In this document: positions 8,262 through 18,685 of the stretch, piece after piece
How positions within the stretch are numbered: the stretch's first letter is position 1
Layout of the letters: each line of letters starts with the position of its first letter
Assembly (NCBI GenBank): GCA_000969725.1
Contig: JXSR01S067347.1
Length of the DNA stretch: 21,867 nt
DNA from: Ophiothrix spiculata
Taxonomy: Eukaryota > Echinodermata > Ophiuroidea > Amphilepidida > Ophiotrichidae
Reading direction: 5' to 3' (one strand)
Translations under genes and position numbers: made by a program
The notes under the pieces: model-generated
What the model saw: the letters and a program-made list of their open reading frames with translations, nothing else
The model's database searches: none
Told to the model about the DNA's origin: nothing

Positions 8262-8335
8262 CGACGAGGATTTGAACCCTTACAATCAACTAGAATTACA
8301 CAAACTGCACTTGCCTTTGTGCACACACCCCGTCA
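8262..8335 (-). repeat. tRNA-derived SINE-like segment
   Basis: On the minus strand a good B box, GGGTTCAAATCC, is followed by TCGTCGTTGC and then an A-rich tail. An A-box-like GTGTGCACAAAGG sits about 35-45 nt upstream. The cloverleaf is degenerate, so this is more likely a SINE head than a working tRNA. The B box followed by CGTCGT is shared with the minus-strand segment at 3451-3525. Confidence 0.45.
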
Positions 8336-8599
8336 CACAGCAGGTTCAGTGGTGACCCGCTTTTCAATAACCTATATTCTATTCAAGTATCGGTTAAGTG
8401 TACAATTGTCCTCGGACAGTGGACGCTCTATCATATGATCATGTTATCATAGCTGTAGTGTGTCCTAGCCAGACATAAAGATAAGACACCTGGCATTAAT
8501 TATGTTAATACTAGTATTAGCTGTCCGGGAGGGAGATGGGTTTCAGAAGTAGGCGTCCAAAGAATGCTCGGTTTCAGAAACTGGGCAATTTTAGAGATG
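8336..8599. other. Unclassified DNA
   Basis: No gene is recognised. Two similar phrases, GGGTTTCAGAAGTAGGC (8538-8554) and CGGTTTCAGAAACTGGG (8569-8585), lie just downstream, on the minus strand, of the tRNA-like fragment and may belong to its SINE body. Confidence 0.3.
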
Positions 8600-8655
8600 T
8601 GACTTTCAGTCTCATTACACCGCTGCTCTACCGAGTTCGCCGAGGTTTTGTATGC
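8600..8655 (-). repeat. tRNA-like fragment (A-box half)
   Basis: On the minus strand, ACTCGGTAGAGCAGCGGTGT followed by AATGAGACTGAAAGTCAC reads like the D-arm and anticodon arm of a tRNA or tRNA-derived SINE. The expected B box (GGTTCGANTCC) does not follow; the sequence runs into ATCTCTAAAATTGCC instead. It is therefore a broken or strongly diverged copy. Confidence 0.4.
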
Positions 8656-9498
8656 TTTGGCGTGCCATAAATTTTACTCCTTGGCAACTAATTTTTAAAT
8701 ATGTGCAGTACTGAATATGGGACTGTAGCATAAATCGCCAAACCCGGCCAAGAATATCGGAGCTTGCCCACAGCTCGCCGAGCGATTGCAGGTGTCTTCG
8801 GAAAGATCAGCTAGGGTCAAAAATAAAATTAGATTTGTAGTCAACAGAATTATAAATCATTTTTTGAACTATCAAACCCCATTATTTTGTTCAGTGGACC
8901 AAGGCGGGGTCAAATCAAATTTGACATAAAATACGTTGTTGCCCCCTTACCAGTACATGAGAAATTGATTACATTCGGAGTTCCATTTCACACCCAACAA
9001 GATAACCTATCAAATCTGACCAAAAGCAACATAAGTTTCCAGATATTTTCATCATAAATTGACCTTTACATAAAAAAGTGGTAAAAATAATTTTGTTCCA
9101 ACTTTATGAGCAACAGTGTATTATGAAATAGTCGTTATTACATGGATAGGCGTGAAATTGTATTGAATAATGAATTCATATTACACAAATTTGGCATAGA
9201 AATAGAAGAAAAAGTCTGAACCAAGCCTTGTGATAATATTGATTTCTACAGACCAGATAATTCTTTGAAACTTACACCGCTCTGGAAGCTTCTGTTGATA
9301 TTTCCTTAGACTTGCTAATTTGCCCAATATTCTTCTAGCGGCAGTGACCCCCAACTCGCACTGATCAAGTTTTCATTGTATAAGGTTTTTTTTAGCAATT
9401 ACAAAACTTAAACTCGGCGACTTCGCAATTTTAAACAGCATGGGCATGCAACCATATATATAACCATGATAACATAATAACAGCAATTGTCTGGTAAC
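8656..9498. other. Unclassified AT-rich DNA
   Basis: No gene, repeat or RNA is recognised. The minus-strand frame of 111 codons that starts downstream and ends here crosses the left end of the hAT-type element and is not supported as a gene. CTGGTAAC at 9491-9498 is the left target duplication of that element. Confidence 0.4.
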
Positions 9499-10164
9499 CA
9501 CTGGCGTAGCAATTTGCAAAAAAAGCACAAAAAGCGTAATAAAGATTTGAATGCTAAATCTAAAAACGCGCATTTCAATATGGGGCTCACATGCTCTGTG
9601 CTAAAACGGGGCCCCTGTGCCTTACAATTATATGCATTTAAATAAATACGTTGATCAAAAACACTAACAAAAAATGAAATGAGTGCAAAACGTTTTACAA
9701 TGAATAGGACAGACAAATGTACAAGAGCTATCATAGGGCCCACTAATGTTTAAACTATATTTTGTGCAGGGGTCCCGAGAAAAACACAAAACTTTTTGCG
9801 TATTTTTATGTGCTTTTAAAGTTGTAGGGGCCCAGAATGGAAAGAAAAATATAATAAAACTAAAAAAAAGGAAGAAAGTATATATATAATTCTAACGTAA
9901 AATGCTAAAAATTTTGCGCGCTTCGCGCGCATTTTTAAATACCACATGTAGCTGCCATGTAAAATGAAAAATACCTATTACATGTCAAATAGGAGCTTGA
10001 CATTGAATACCCCATATACTACTTTTTTCTAATAAAGATCACTGAGTGTCCCGTATTTTCGTTCTACGAGGCATGCAGACTTATCCGTGATTTGGGATTT
10101 CATAGCAAGGGGGCCCCGCACTGCTCCATGTCCATGGGCCCCCGAAGCCCTTGCTACGCCACTG
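9499..10164. mobile_element. Non-autonomous hAT-type element, 8-bp target duplication
   Basis: The left end CACTGGCGTAGCAA (9499-9512) and the complement of the right end CAGTGGCGTAGCAA (10151-10164) agree at 13 of 14 positions. They are bounded by an exact 8-bp direct repeat, CTGGTAAC, at 9491-9498 and 10165-10172. CAGTGGCG-type ends with 8-bp duplications are characteristic of the hAT superfamily. The 666-bp interior has no transposase but carries several GGGGCCC/GGGCCC motifs near both ends (about 9610, 9736, 9830, 10110 and 10135) and a hairpin GCGCGC-TTC-GCGCGC at 9916-9930. The site is filled and the duplication intact, so this is a clean, fairly recent insertion. Confidence 0.85.
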
Positions 10165-10811
10165 CTGGTAACCCTCAGTGATGTATTATCATGCGACAGT
10201 CGAGGGCCATTACACTAAGCCAGCATTTTCACGTTGCAAATATCTGCAAAGAAATATCCACATTTTATTTCATAATATTGCATTTATTTTGTTTGAGATC
10301 ATAATATCACACCTCATCCATTAATATGACATATAAATCTTATTTCGCTCTAATACATGAATACAAGCTCATCATTCATAGTCAATTTTGAATATTTTGC
10401 TCGCACCCCTTACCCGTTATAAATACTCGCTATTGTTATATTCCATGATGCATAACATGCATGTACAACTAACCCTTAGAAGTTGAGGCTAGAGAGCCTA
10501 CTATGATGTTAAAATCATTTCTACTTAAACGTCTGCGTTAGAATATTATAGGCGTCACACTTGGTGAATATAATTACCATGATAACATCTTTTGCACACG
10601 GTCAAGGACACGGTCACCACGGCATGGCTCGAATCTAAAACTAAATCACACGAATAGCACACGTGCAATCTAGTCGAAAATTACCGAAAGGACATATCTT
10701 CAAGATTGGCCAATTGACCAAAACTGACACCGTGTTCTCTCTGTTTTTTGCGCTGTGCAAATTTTGACATTTTTTCGGATAATTTTGAAAATTTAGAAAA
10801 TAGGAAAAAGA
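10165..10811. other. Unclassified AT-rich DNA
   Basis: It begins with the right copy of CTGGTAAC from the hAT insertion. Nothing else is recognised. A possible B-box-like GATTCGAGCC on the minus strand near 10626-10635 has no matching A box. Confidence 0.4.
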
Positions 10812-10945
10812 TTAGTAAGTTAGTTAATTGGTTAGTTAGTTATTTATTTATTTATTTATTTAGTTAGTTAGTTAGTTGGTTATTTTTCATTTATGTATTT
10901 ATTTATTTATTTATTTAAATTGAAATTGAAATTGAAATTGAAATG
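10812..10945 (+). repeat. TTAG/TTTA tetranucleotide and TTGAAA hexanucleotide microsatellite
   Basis: The tract alternates blocks of TTAG (10815-10842 and 10860-10880), TTTA (10842-10861 and 10893-10917) and then AATTGA/TTGAAA repeats (10917-10944). The repeat types grade into each other through single-base changes, as expected from replication slippage and mutation of one ancestral tract. Confidence 0.9.
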
Positions 10946-11462
10946 AAAAATATCTCTAAAATTGAATTAAAAAGTCGAAATTAATCCAGTGTTATTATTT
11001 GACTATACATATTGAAGAAAAATTGTCGTAAAATGAAAATACAAACATAATGATTTTTGTGTTTTAAAAAGAAAAATATCTCAAAATAAAAACCATAATG
11101 TTTTATTTTTAGTTAGCATCCACCGGTTTTAGATTGAAAATAAAGAAAAACTCATAGATCTACATTTCAGCTTACCTTCTCTTGTAAGTTGTAGAGAGAT
11201 AAAATATACAAAGGTGAGTAGAATTATGCTTTAACTGTTCGATAAACGTCAGGTAATAGGAGACCCTGTTAACTGAATTTGCTTTGACTTGCGGCGAAAG
11301 GCAGTACACAAGTGTCGGTGTGATTCCATAAATTAACTTCCAATCTAAATTCTATGGAAATGTCAATCTCTGTGTAATAAATCCTACTTTACAATCAGAA
11401 AGCAGTATGCCTCAATCATTGCACCTGCAAATCTGTTTCAGCATATTTTACAACCTACTCAT
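10946..11462. other. Unclassified AT-rich DNA
   Basis: No gene, RNA or repeat with identifiable boundaries is seen. Confidence 0.4.
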
Positions 11463-11724
11463 AAGTCGGCCTCAAAACAAATTTTTTCCTACCAAACATA
11501 TGGTCGTGACGTCACCAAATATTTGCCATCGGATTTAAAGTATGAATTGGTAACAAACATTTGGTCCAATGTGTATGGCAGTTCAATAACATGTGCAATT
11601 TAGCGCGAAATTTTATTTGGTCTCAACTCGGTGTTGAAGTTATTTTGTTTGGAGTCACTTGTCATTTTGACGTCACGACCAAATGTTTGGTACAGTAGCG
11701 AAAATTTTGTTTTGAGGCCGACTT
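11463..11724. mobile_element. Inverted-repeat MITE with TGACGTCA in both arms
   Basis: The ends AAGTCGGCCTCAAAACAAA (11463-11481) and its complement (11706-11724) match at 19 of 19 positions. The arms continue, with ACCAAACATWTGGTCGTGAC followed by GTCA matching between 11491-11514 and 11668-11691 except for one mismatch. The palindrome TGACGTCA therefore occurs in each arm, and CAAA-TTTGG palindromes recur inside. There is no coding sequence and no clear target duplication. Confidence 0.7.
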
Positions 11725-11992
11725 TGGTTTCGGCCATAGAACTGACTAAATAGTATTAGATCATTCAGTTGGTCAGTGATTTTACAGTTCATTTTGATAA
11801 GGTACCGTGATAAAACCTACTATTGATTTAAATCTCTTCTAGGAACTATATGGGTTTTGACCACGCTATGCTTTAATTAGAAATCAGGAATTCTTCCATC
11901 CAATCCCATTCAATATCTATTCCTTATTTGATTGGTATGAAATATCTGTTACTGAGAGATAATGCTACTGCTTCTTCTCTTCCTACTGAGTA
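11725..11992. other. Unclassified spacer
   Basis: AT-rich DNA without a recognisable feature. Confidence 0.4.
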
Positions 11993-12252
11993 AGGGTCAA
12001 AACATAGTTCTTGGGTGTAACAAGTCTTTGTTATTACATTAATTCCAATGCATCTTCTAATCAATAAAGGATGCTTGGTGTTGAAAATTACCAAACATTT
12101 GAAATCAAACATTTTTTGTAGTGTATTGATTTTTCATCACCAAGCCTCTGTTATTAATAAAAACTACATTGGAACTCTAAATCAGATTATAAGATAACAA
12201 AGACTTGTTGCTCCAAATGTTTGATAGCTCAAAAGAACTATGTTTTGACCCT
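11993..12252. mobile_element. Diverged inverted-repeat element
   Basis: AGGGTCAAAACATAGTTCTT (11993-12012) is matched exactly by its complement at 12233-12252. Pairing continues inward with AACAAGTCTTTGTTAT, left at 12019-12034 and right near 12196-12211, and again with a GCTTGGTG segment near 12073 and 12144. The two arms differ by an insertion of about 20 nt and many substitutions, so this is older than the element at 1152-1295. There is no coding sequence, and no target duplication could be assigned. Confidence 0.6.
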
Positions 12253-12912
12253 AAATATTGCCTTTATCAGCTTCGTTAAAGATTTCACACCCGTGAGTTA
12301 TGATGACTAAATGTTTCATTTAAGGCTACAGCCCCTAAATGAGTCCCGCTCGGCTGAACGTCATCTTTACTGCAAGTTTTTACCTACTTACACATATCAG
12401 AACATCACAATTTTTGCCGTACATATAGAATGGTTTATACAAGAATCTTTACCAGTGATTTCACGTCCATTATCAATGTTAAAATGACGTCAGTAAACTT
12501 CTTCGAAAAGTTTAAGCCTTTTTCGTCGAAACTTCATAATTTCATGATGTTCGAACCATTCAATGTTTTTTCAAATTTCGACAGATTGTAGGCTTGATAC
12601 TTCTTATTGAAATACAAATAATATTGGTGTTGATTTTGAATGATAATGTAAGATAATGTAACAAACCCGCGTTGTTTTGCCTGAAAAACCGGACGTGAAT
12701 TACGACTTTGAGATCGGCCTGTTTGAGCTGTGAATTGCCTGTTTTTAGTATCTACATTATCTACATTTTGTCTGATATACGCATTCGCATAATTTACTTT
12801 ATTATACAAATTGAGCTCTATTGAGGCACAAATTACAATTTTTATGTAAACAAAAGAAAAATACGGCATTCTAATGTTTATGTTTTAGATTTTAGTTCAC
12901 GATCTCAACGCT
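12253..12912. other. Unclassified AT-rich DNA
   Basis: A minus-strand frame of 111 codons (12534-12869) crosses the interval. Its translation is rich in N, Y, I and K as expected from AT-rich DNA and shows no domain. No gene is called. Confidence 0.4.
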
Positions 12913-12957
12913 GCCTTGATCGCTCAGCGGTAGATCCCTCGCTTCGTAATGCATGAG
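12913..12957 (+). repeat. tRNA-like fragment (5' part)
   Basis: GCCTTGATCGCTCAGCGGTA is followed by GATCCCTCGCTTCGTAATGC, which resembles the acceptor, D-arm and anticodon arm of a tRNA with a CGT-like anticodon loop (TTCGTAA). The T-arm and 3' acceptor half are absent; the sequence continues with CCCCTGACTAACCCCTGCC. This is a tRNA relic or SINE head. Confidence 0.45.
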
Positions 12958-13781
12958 TAACCCCTGACTAACCCCTGCCAGTGGAAACTATTTATCTTTT
13001 CATGTTTAAAAATATGAAGGATTCACATTTTCCTGGGCAGATGCATAGGTCATTTACCCTTAACCAAGTTGGTTTCCAATAGAACATAAATTTTCAGGTT
13101 GAACTGATGTTGCTAACTCTTTCCAGCTTTCTTTACACTCGTTCCAGATAACGCCTAACCATGCGATGACCCCCCCCCCCTTTCAAAAAGTTTCTTTGTA
13201 CAAAGATGCTTGAAAAAACTAAGGACATGTCGGTAATTTGAAATTCACTGAAAAATAATTTAAAATGTGCTACAAAGCAGTTTATGAACTGTATATCTGG
13301 ACAAAAATAATCTTATTCCGTCGTCAACATATCGCACTCTGAGTTTTTGTCATTGTCTTAAACCTAAGTGTTAGTGACATACCTACAACCCTGGGATGAG
13401 TCAAGTATGCCAGTAATATGAACCAATCGAAGCTGACATTTCGGTACCACAGGGGTCATTTTTAGGTGGTCTTCTATTGTTTAAAATATATACAAGATCT
13501 ATTGGGACTATTTCTCATAAGTTATCATCTCTGAGCCAATGACTTTCAAATGTATATCTCCTTCGATCCAAACCTCACTTGTAATTTGATTCGCGCTTTA
13601 TCCGTACTCACCACTTGTATTTCTCAGCTTAGACATTGGCTATCTAAAACTCAATCACTCAACAACAGTGTTTTTTTATTATATGACTCTTGTTACAACC
13701 CACGAAATCTACCTGATGTATTTCAAAATATTAACGCTATTAAATTCCATAATTGTCTAAAAAATCTGCAACATACCTTAC
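12958..13781. other. Unclassified DNA with poly-C run
   Basis: No gene is recognised. An uninterrupted C run lies at 13170-13180. The 88-codon frame at 13550-13816 ends inside the adjacent hairpin and shows no recognisable domain. Confidence 0.4.
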
Positions 13782-13884
13782 TTTTTGAAATATTGCCAAA
13801 AATAGGCCTAAAATAGGCCAAAATGACAAAAAAAAAAACCATTTTGGGCCAATTTTGGACCTATTTTTGGCAACATTTCAAAAA
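13782..13884. repeat. Hairpin of AATAGGCC-type arms around an A-run loop
   Basis: The left arm 13782-13826 (TTTTTGAAATATTGCCAAAA onward) and the right arm 13839-13884 are inverted copies with about five differences, separated by a loop of mostly A. GGCC/TAGG motifs recur within each arm. The long uniform stem and tiny loop suggest a fold-back repeat, not a gene feature. Confidence 0.6.
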
Positions 13885-15464
13885 TCAAAAATTTGAGAAA
13901 TGCGTTCCTAGACATGTGTCTCTAGATTATAAAAAGCATTCGAGGTCCAACTTTTGTTTTTTCAAAATTTAGTTAGGTTGTTTACAAATTAATGGTCCAA
14001 GAACATGGGTTTTTTAGACCTTGGTCCAAAATCATACATTTTGGTCCAAAACTGACCTAACCATCATCTTCTACATGAAAATCCACATCTAGAAATGTAT
14101 ACTTTTATATGGATTTACTTATCGGTTGCTGAGTTACAAAGCATACAATATTTCAGAAAATGAGGGGTTTACTGTGCCCTTAATCAAACCATGTAAACAT
14201 TTTCCGGTCGTCAACTATGTTTCATATTAAAACTGTGCGAATTCGTCGTTTTATATCATCCGAAGCATGCCACCACGCTGCAAAAGTATTCGGCACCCTT
14301 TACTCTGTTATTGTGTTCTAATTAACGTATTTAAAACAGTACCGCCAGATTATTTTAGTTAAATAAGTTGGAGGATTGATTTTGGTAGAAAGACTCAATT
14401 GACTTTCAGTGTAATATAGAGTTATTTTCAAAGTCTTGCCGTATTTGTACAACTCCCAGTGGTTTTGCTCCTCCCTACATCTCTCAATGCATTCAGCTGT
14501 ATATTACACTTTTCTTTGACTGCGATCAGCTTTAATGATTAAATTAACTCCATATACCCAGATAATTTCCTTTAATTTGGAGAATCGTATTCAGTATTGG
14601 AGCTGCATGTGAATGCAATAAGCTACCAAGTAGCATCATGCAACATCAATTAATGCTTTAAAGAAACTTCTGAGAAAACATTTATTCTAAATGTGTTTTG
14701 CGTAATTGTCATTGTTTTTGTTAATGCAGTTTTTCTAGTATTGTACGTGCCATAATAAACAGCGCATCTAAATACCCTTAAGTTGTTGTTGTAACCCACT
14801 ATGGCAAATGACATGATGGAAATGTCATTTAGTATTCTTATTTTTCTCTCTGAAACATAATGAGTTACAAATGTAAGCGTCTTATTAAGGGTCACGTCAA
14901 GTAGAGGTATATTTACCTGATAACTGTGAATTCGTTTTTGAGATATTGTTAAAAATGCAGAAATACAGAAACATTATATAGAAAAATCTACCGTTTTATG
15001 GCATATAAGGCTATGACATGGGCAGTTCAGAAAATGTGAATCAGAGTTGAATTTTGAAATGTTGGACTCTAACCATAATCGCTCAGCCAAATGGGTAGTT
15101 TTGAGATCGAGAACAGAAATCTAAAACATTAACATTTGAATGCCTCTTTTACATAAAATTTGCAAGTTTTGCCTCGATGGTATGTCCAATTTACAAGTAA
15201 AATATACAAATATCTCATATTTAGACAGATTCAAATCAATCTAGATATTAAAAACTACCAAACAGAGCTCAAACGGGGATATCTTGGGTAGTATTGCTTA
15301 TCTGTTTAATGTTGACGAAACAGCGATAGTTTATTATATTATCATCCAAAAGCAACTCCATATTTATATGATTATTGTTTGTAAGTTAATAAGAAGTATC
15401 AAGCCTATAATCAGAATGATAATCTATTAAAATTTCAACCCAATCGCATTGTACGAATATTATA
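13885..15464. other. Unclassified AT-rich DNA
   Basis: GGTCCAA recurs at about 13945, 13993, 14030 and 14042, with ACCTAACC/GGTT around it, hinting at a degraded repeat next to the preceding hairpin. The rest of the 1.5 kb shows no gene, RNA or bounded element. Confidence 0.35.
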
Positions 15465-15668
15465 TTTCGAAGTAAGCTGTTACGCCATTTTGTACTTGTT
15501 TGCGAAAGACAAATCAATAAAAGTTCATGTATGAACTACTAGAGACTCTACATATACCTTATGTTGGCCAAAATTGTGAAATTCTTACTTGTGTAAGTAG
15601 GCAAAAGAGTGCAGTAAAATTGACATTCCTCGTCTTACTCGAGATAAAGGACCGTCCCCTTAAACAAT
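15465..15668 (+). repeat. Dispersed repeat family A, copy 1
   Basis: This segment aligns by eye, with many substitutions and indels, to 16948-17118 in the same orientation. Shared landmarks in order are TTTCGAAGTA, CTGTT.ACGCCAT, a GTTCAT stretch, TGTGTAAGTA-GC and ACTCG..A..AAAGGAC. A third partial match to the last landmark lies near 5072-5090. An 85-codon frame runs through it (15527-15784) without any recognisable domain, and I do not call it coding. The element type is unknown. Confidence 0.5.
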
Positions 15669-15880
15669 GCAGCATTGTTTTGATGGACATTGCCCTCCGG
15701 GCCGTAGACATCTTCCATGTTTTCTCCTCTCCGTGTGGAGTTGTGACGCGTCGTAAACTTCTTTACATACGTCTTTTTATATAATCTCAGTAAATTTCAA
15801 TGTTTGAGACTTCGTATGCTTCTGTTTGATTTCTTAAGATAAATCACAAAGATATTTTCTCATACAATAGTAAATCTGCT

Positions 15881-15962
15881 TCCTGATATGTAGGCGTATT
15901 TTGGTAATTGATTTAATCAAAGTCGGTGTCAGAAAGGGATTTTACATTTTGCGTGACATTTA
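15881..15962 (+). repeat. Dispersed repeat family B, copy 1
   Basis: This segment matches 20492-20580 in the same orientation. Both contain GATATGTAGGCGTATTT, then GGTNATTGATTTAAT after a short indel, then AGAAAG and CGTGACA. The similarity fades on both sides. No coding capacity. Confidence 0.55.
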
Positions 15963-16264
15963 ATGAACTTATATTAAATTTTGCATCTTACTAACTCACC
16001 ACATTTCCCTGATCATGATTTCTTAATAACACGTGCTGCGTGCGATAATGAAACATGTTGGCATTGTGCTAAAATGAAAAATGTCTTAAAATTTATGAAC
16101 TGAATTCTTGAGTTAAACATGTTTAATTTGAATATAACATGTAAAGTAGTCTCATTCTGGGGCTTTCGGGCTAGAAATGGTGAAAATATGTTTGTTTTTA
16201 CCTTTTGTTTGTTTTTGCTTTCATTTCATTATTTCATTACTTGTAAGTTATCAAAATGTTATTT
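15963..16264. other. Unclassified spacer
   Basis: AT-rich DNA, no recognisable feature. Confidence 0.4.
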
Positions 16265-16900
16265 GTGATGACTCACACCGAAAAGGGAGACTTTGCGACA
16301 ATCTGTTAACTGGGATATCAGGCTTTGAAGTTGAGAAGTTGTAAAATTTTCGTCTAGGGGTGAATTAAAGATTTTGTGATATTATGAATCTTCAAAGTTT
16401 TTAAAATCTTCCTAATAAGCCGTTTTCTATAAAATTGTGAAAAAAGATATTTTTTGACAACTTTCTAACACCGTGTCAATCTCGTTTTCGCAATTTTGTG
16501 ATCGGAAAAAACACATCCATATTAATTAAAAATATGCCTAATTTGCCATATTTTTGTAACTGAATTAAAGATATGTATCTTGACAATGTCTGTGTTAAAT
16601 TTGATGATGATTGAGTGCACCTAGATACCCGTTGCTAAGGAGATTTTGTGTATAGTTGAATAGTAATCATTAAAATCGATGCTTTCACAAACCCAAACTT
16701 TAAAGCCTGTTCTTTCCAATTGCTATTTTTGAAAAGTGATCAACACGCTCTTACTAAAATAGCCATATCTTCGGAACGGATTGTTGTATCGAAATATTTG
16801 AGGTACCAAATTACTTGTGAAACTCTAAGCTTTCCCATGATGTCAAAAACTCAATTTTGATGTCGGAACCAAAGTCCCCCCTTTCGGTGTGAGTCATCAC
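16265..16900. mobile_element. Inverted-repeat element (636 bp)
   Basis: The left end GTGATGACTCACACCGAAA (16265-16283) is matched exactly by its complement at 16882-16900. The next bases continue the pairing with GGGAGACTTTG against GGGGACTTTGG. The interior is AT-rich and has no transposase. The bases flanking the ends (ATTT on the left, ATTT on the right) may be a 4-bp target duplication, but this is uncertain in AT-rich DNA. The superfamily is unassigned. Confidence 0.65.
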
Positions 16901-16947
16901 ATTTTGCCTCAAAATTTGTGTGGTTTCGACGAAAAATGCGTCAACAT

Positions 16948-17118
16948 TTTCGAAGTAGTCTGTTGACGCCATCTTGATCTTGTTCGTGGAAGTAAAATCA
17001 TTAGTAAAGGTTCATTTATAATTAAAACACTATTCCTCATGACATGTGTAAGTAAGCCAAAGCTTATCATGACATTACACCGTTTCACTCGTAAAAAAGG
17101 ACAGTAGCCTTAAAATAG
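16948..17118 (+). repeat. Dispersed repeat family A, copy 2
   Basis: The same-orientation partner of 15465-15668; it starts about 50 bp beyond the inverted-repeat element at 16265-16900. The conserved 3' end reads CACTCGTAAAAAAGGACAG. The two copies flank 15669-16947, which contains family B and the 636-bp element. Confidence 0.5.
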
Positions 17119-17636
17119 CTTTCCCTACACTATACTGTATTATATACCGAATATTAGATTTCTATTCATGTCTCCAGCTTACTAAGCAAGGGTCATATAG
17201 TAGAAGAGTGACTATAGAGAAATAGATTGGTAGAGGCCTTGAACTTGAATTTAAACTGACTAAATTCCACTTATATTAAAAACTTATGGTAATGCTCTAA
17301 ATAATGCTTAAAGATATAGATAAATCCAAAAAATCTTTCAAAAACAATACAACAAAATGGCTCAAATTTAAAGAGAATTAATTTGCAATATATCATTCTG
17401 TGATGATGGTGTGACTATATCCTGTGTTTTCTAAATCCTAAGTGTGGATCTCAGATGTTGGAATACAGCTTTAGGGTAGCTTGATCTTTCTAAAAACCCT
17501 TTTTTTCCCGCAGCATAAAAACGCAAACGCAAAAGCAACCGACCCCAGGCTTTTTGGTAATCTTTTTTATATCCTTTGCGGTCATTTTGATGGAAACATT
17601 AGGGGGTACCTCCTAAGGCGGGGTCAGGGTGAGCCG
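17119..17636. other. Unclassified DNA
   Basis: No gene is recognised. ACGCAAACGCAAAAGCAACC at 17520-17539 is a short imperfect CGCAAA repeat, similar in kind to the GCGAAA tract at 21773-21815. Confidence 0.4.
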
Positions 17637-17973
17637 TCAAAGTTGCGGTGTAGGAGGGGGGGGGGGAGATGTTGAAACCCGGTGACATTTTTGAAATATT
17701 AAAAAAAAAAAAAAAAATGCTATGAGGCTGAAACTTGCAGGGCGTGTTAGTTTTATCATTTCCCTTCGTTATATGCAAAAAAAAAACCCGATAAAATTTC
17801 GTTATTTATAAAAAGTTTGATTTTGGTGGCCATTTTTGCCAAATTTCTGATTTTGCGACCTGAAAGACCTCTATGACGTTATAATTACGTAACGCCTTGA
17901 CCGATTTTTGTGATCTTGGTATCGTTGGATAGGGGATACCTATCAATTGGTAGCAAAACCAAGTTCATAGGGG
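17637..17973 (+). repeat. Direct repeat of about 335 bp, copy 1
   Basis: It starts TCAAAGTTGCGGTGTAGG and ends near GCAAAACCAAGTTCATAGGG. A nearly identical copy lies at 18354-18685. Differences are mainly in the homopolymers (a G run at 17656-17666, an A run at 17701-17717 and a later A run) plus a few substitutions, such as GACGTT versus GACGTC. There is no open frame and no obvious TG...CA termini, so these are not convincing LTRs. Confidence 0.9.
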
Positions 17974-18353
17974 GTCGGTTTGGTTTTTCTTCAATTTTTA
18001 CCAGTGACGAATGAAATTCTCGAATTTTTGACATAATTTATATAAAAAAAAACACAAAGGTTCCTTTTTATCCAGAAAAATGTATGTCAATATTCACTAC
18101 ATTTCACATGAAATGCATTTTATTTCAACACAGCGAGCGGGCAGCGATGCCATTCAAAACATTAGCTGTGTGCCTCTGCTGTGAGCCCTGCTATGAGATC
18201 AATGCACACTGCTGACGTCAGAGGATTACCCGTCGGCACAAAAGGTAGTTGTTATCGAAATTTGGATGACTGGTTATCGCAATACAAATCGAAGGCAAGT
18301 ATGAAGAGCCGATATTAGGTACCTTTCATACACCACATCAGCGTATTTATTTC
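17974..18353. other. Spacer between the direct repeats
   Basis: The 380-bp spacer holds no gene. It contains GCTGACGTCAGAGG near 18212 and AGGTACCTTTC near 18318; the latter matches the end sequence of the element at 7660-8096, without a detectable partner here. Confidence 0.4.
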
Positions 18354-18685
18354 TCAAAGTTGCGGTGTAGGGGGGGGGGGATGTTGAAACCCGGTGACAT
18401 TTTTGAAATATTAAAAAAAAAAAAAAAATGCTATGAGGCTGAAACTTGCAGGGCGTGTTAGTTTTATCATTTCCATTCGTTATATGCTAAAAAACCGATA
18501 AAATTTCGTTATTTATAAAAAGTTTGATTTTGGTGGCCATTTTTGCCAAATTTCTGATTTTGCGACCTGAAAGACCTCTATGACGTCATAATTACGTACC
18601 GCCTTGACCGATTTTTGTGATCTTGGTATCGTTGGATAGGGGAGGACCATACCTATCAATTGGTAGCAAAACCAAGTTCATAGGG
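18354..18685 (+). repeat. Direct repeat of about 335 bp, copy 2
   Basis: The near-identical second copy of 17637-17973. It differs by shorter G and A runs and by a 5-bp insertion (GGACC) before the conserved ATACCTATCAATTGG. A poly-C run follows at about 18719-18732. The low divergence implies a recent duplication or two recent insertions of the same repeat. Confidence 0.9.

Noticed and set aside
9408-9743. 111-codon minus-strand frame
   Set aside because: It runs across the left boundary of the hAT-type insertion and shows no domain.
10626-10640. Minus-strand B box of a further tRNA-like element
   Set aside because: Only a partial B-box match and no A box at the right distance.
12534-12869. 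111-codon minus-strand frame
   Set aside because: Composition (N, Y, I, K rich) is that of translated AT-rich DNA and no motif is visible.
17637-18685. LTR retrotransposon with 335-bp LTRs
   Set aside because: No TG...CA ends, no primer-binding site or polypurine tract that I can identify, and only 380 bp between copies with no coding sequence.
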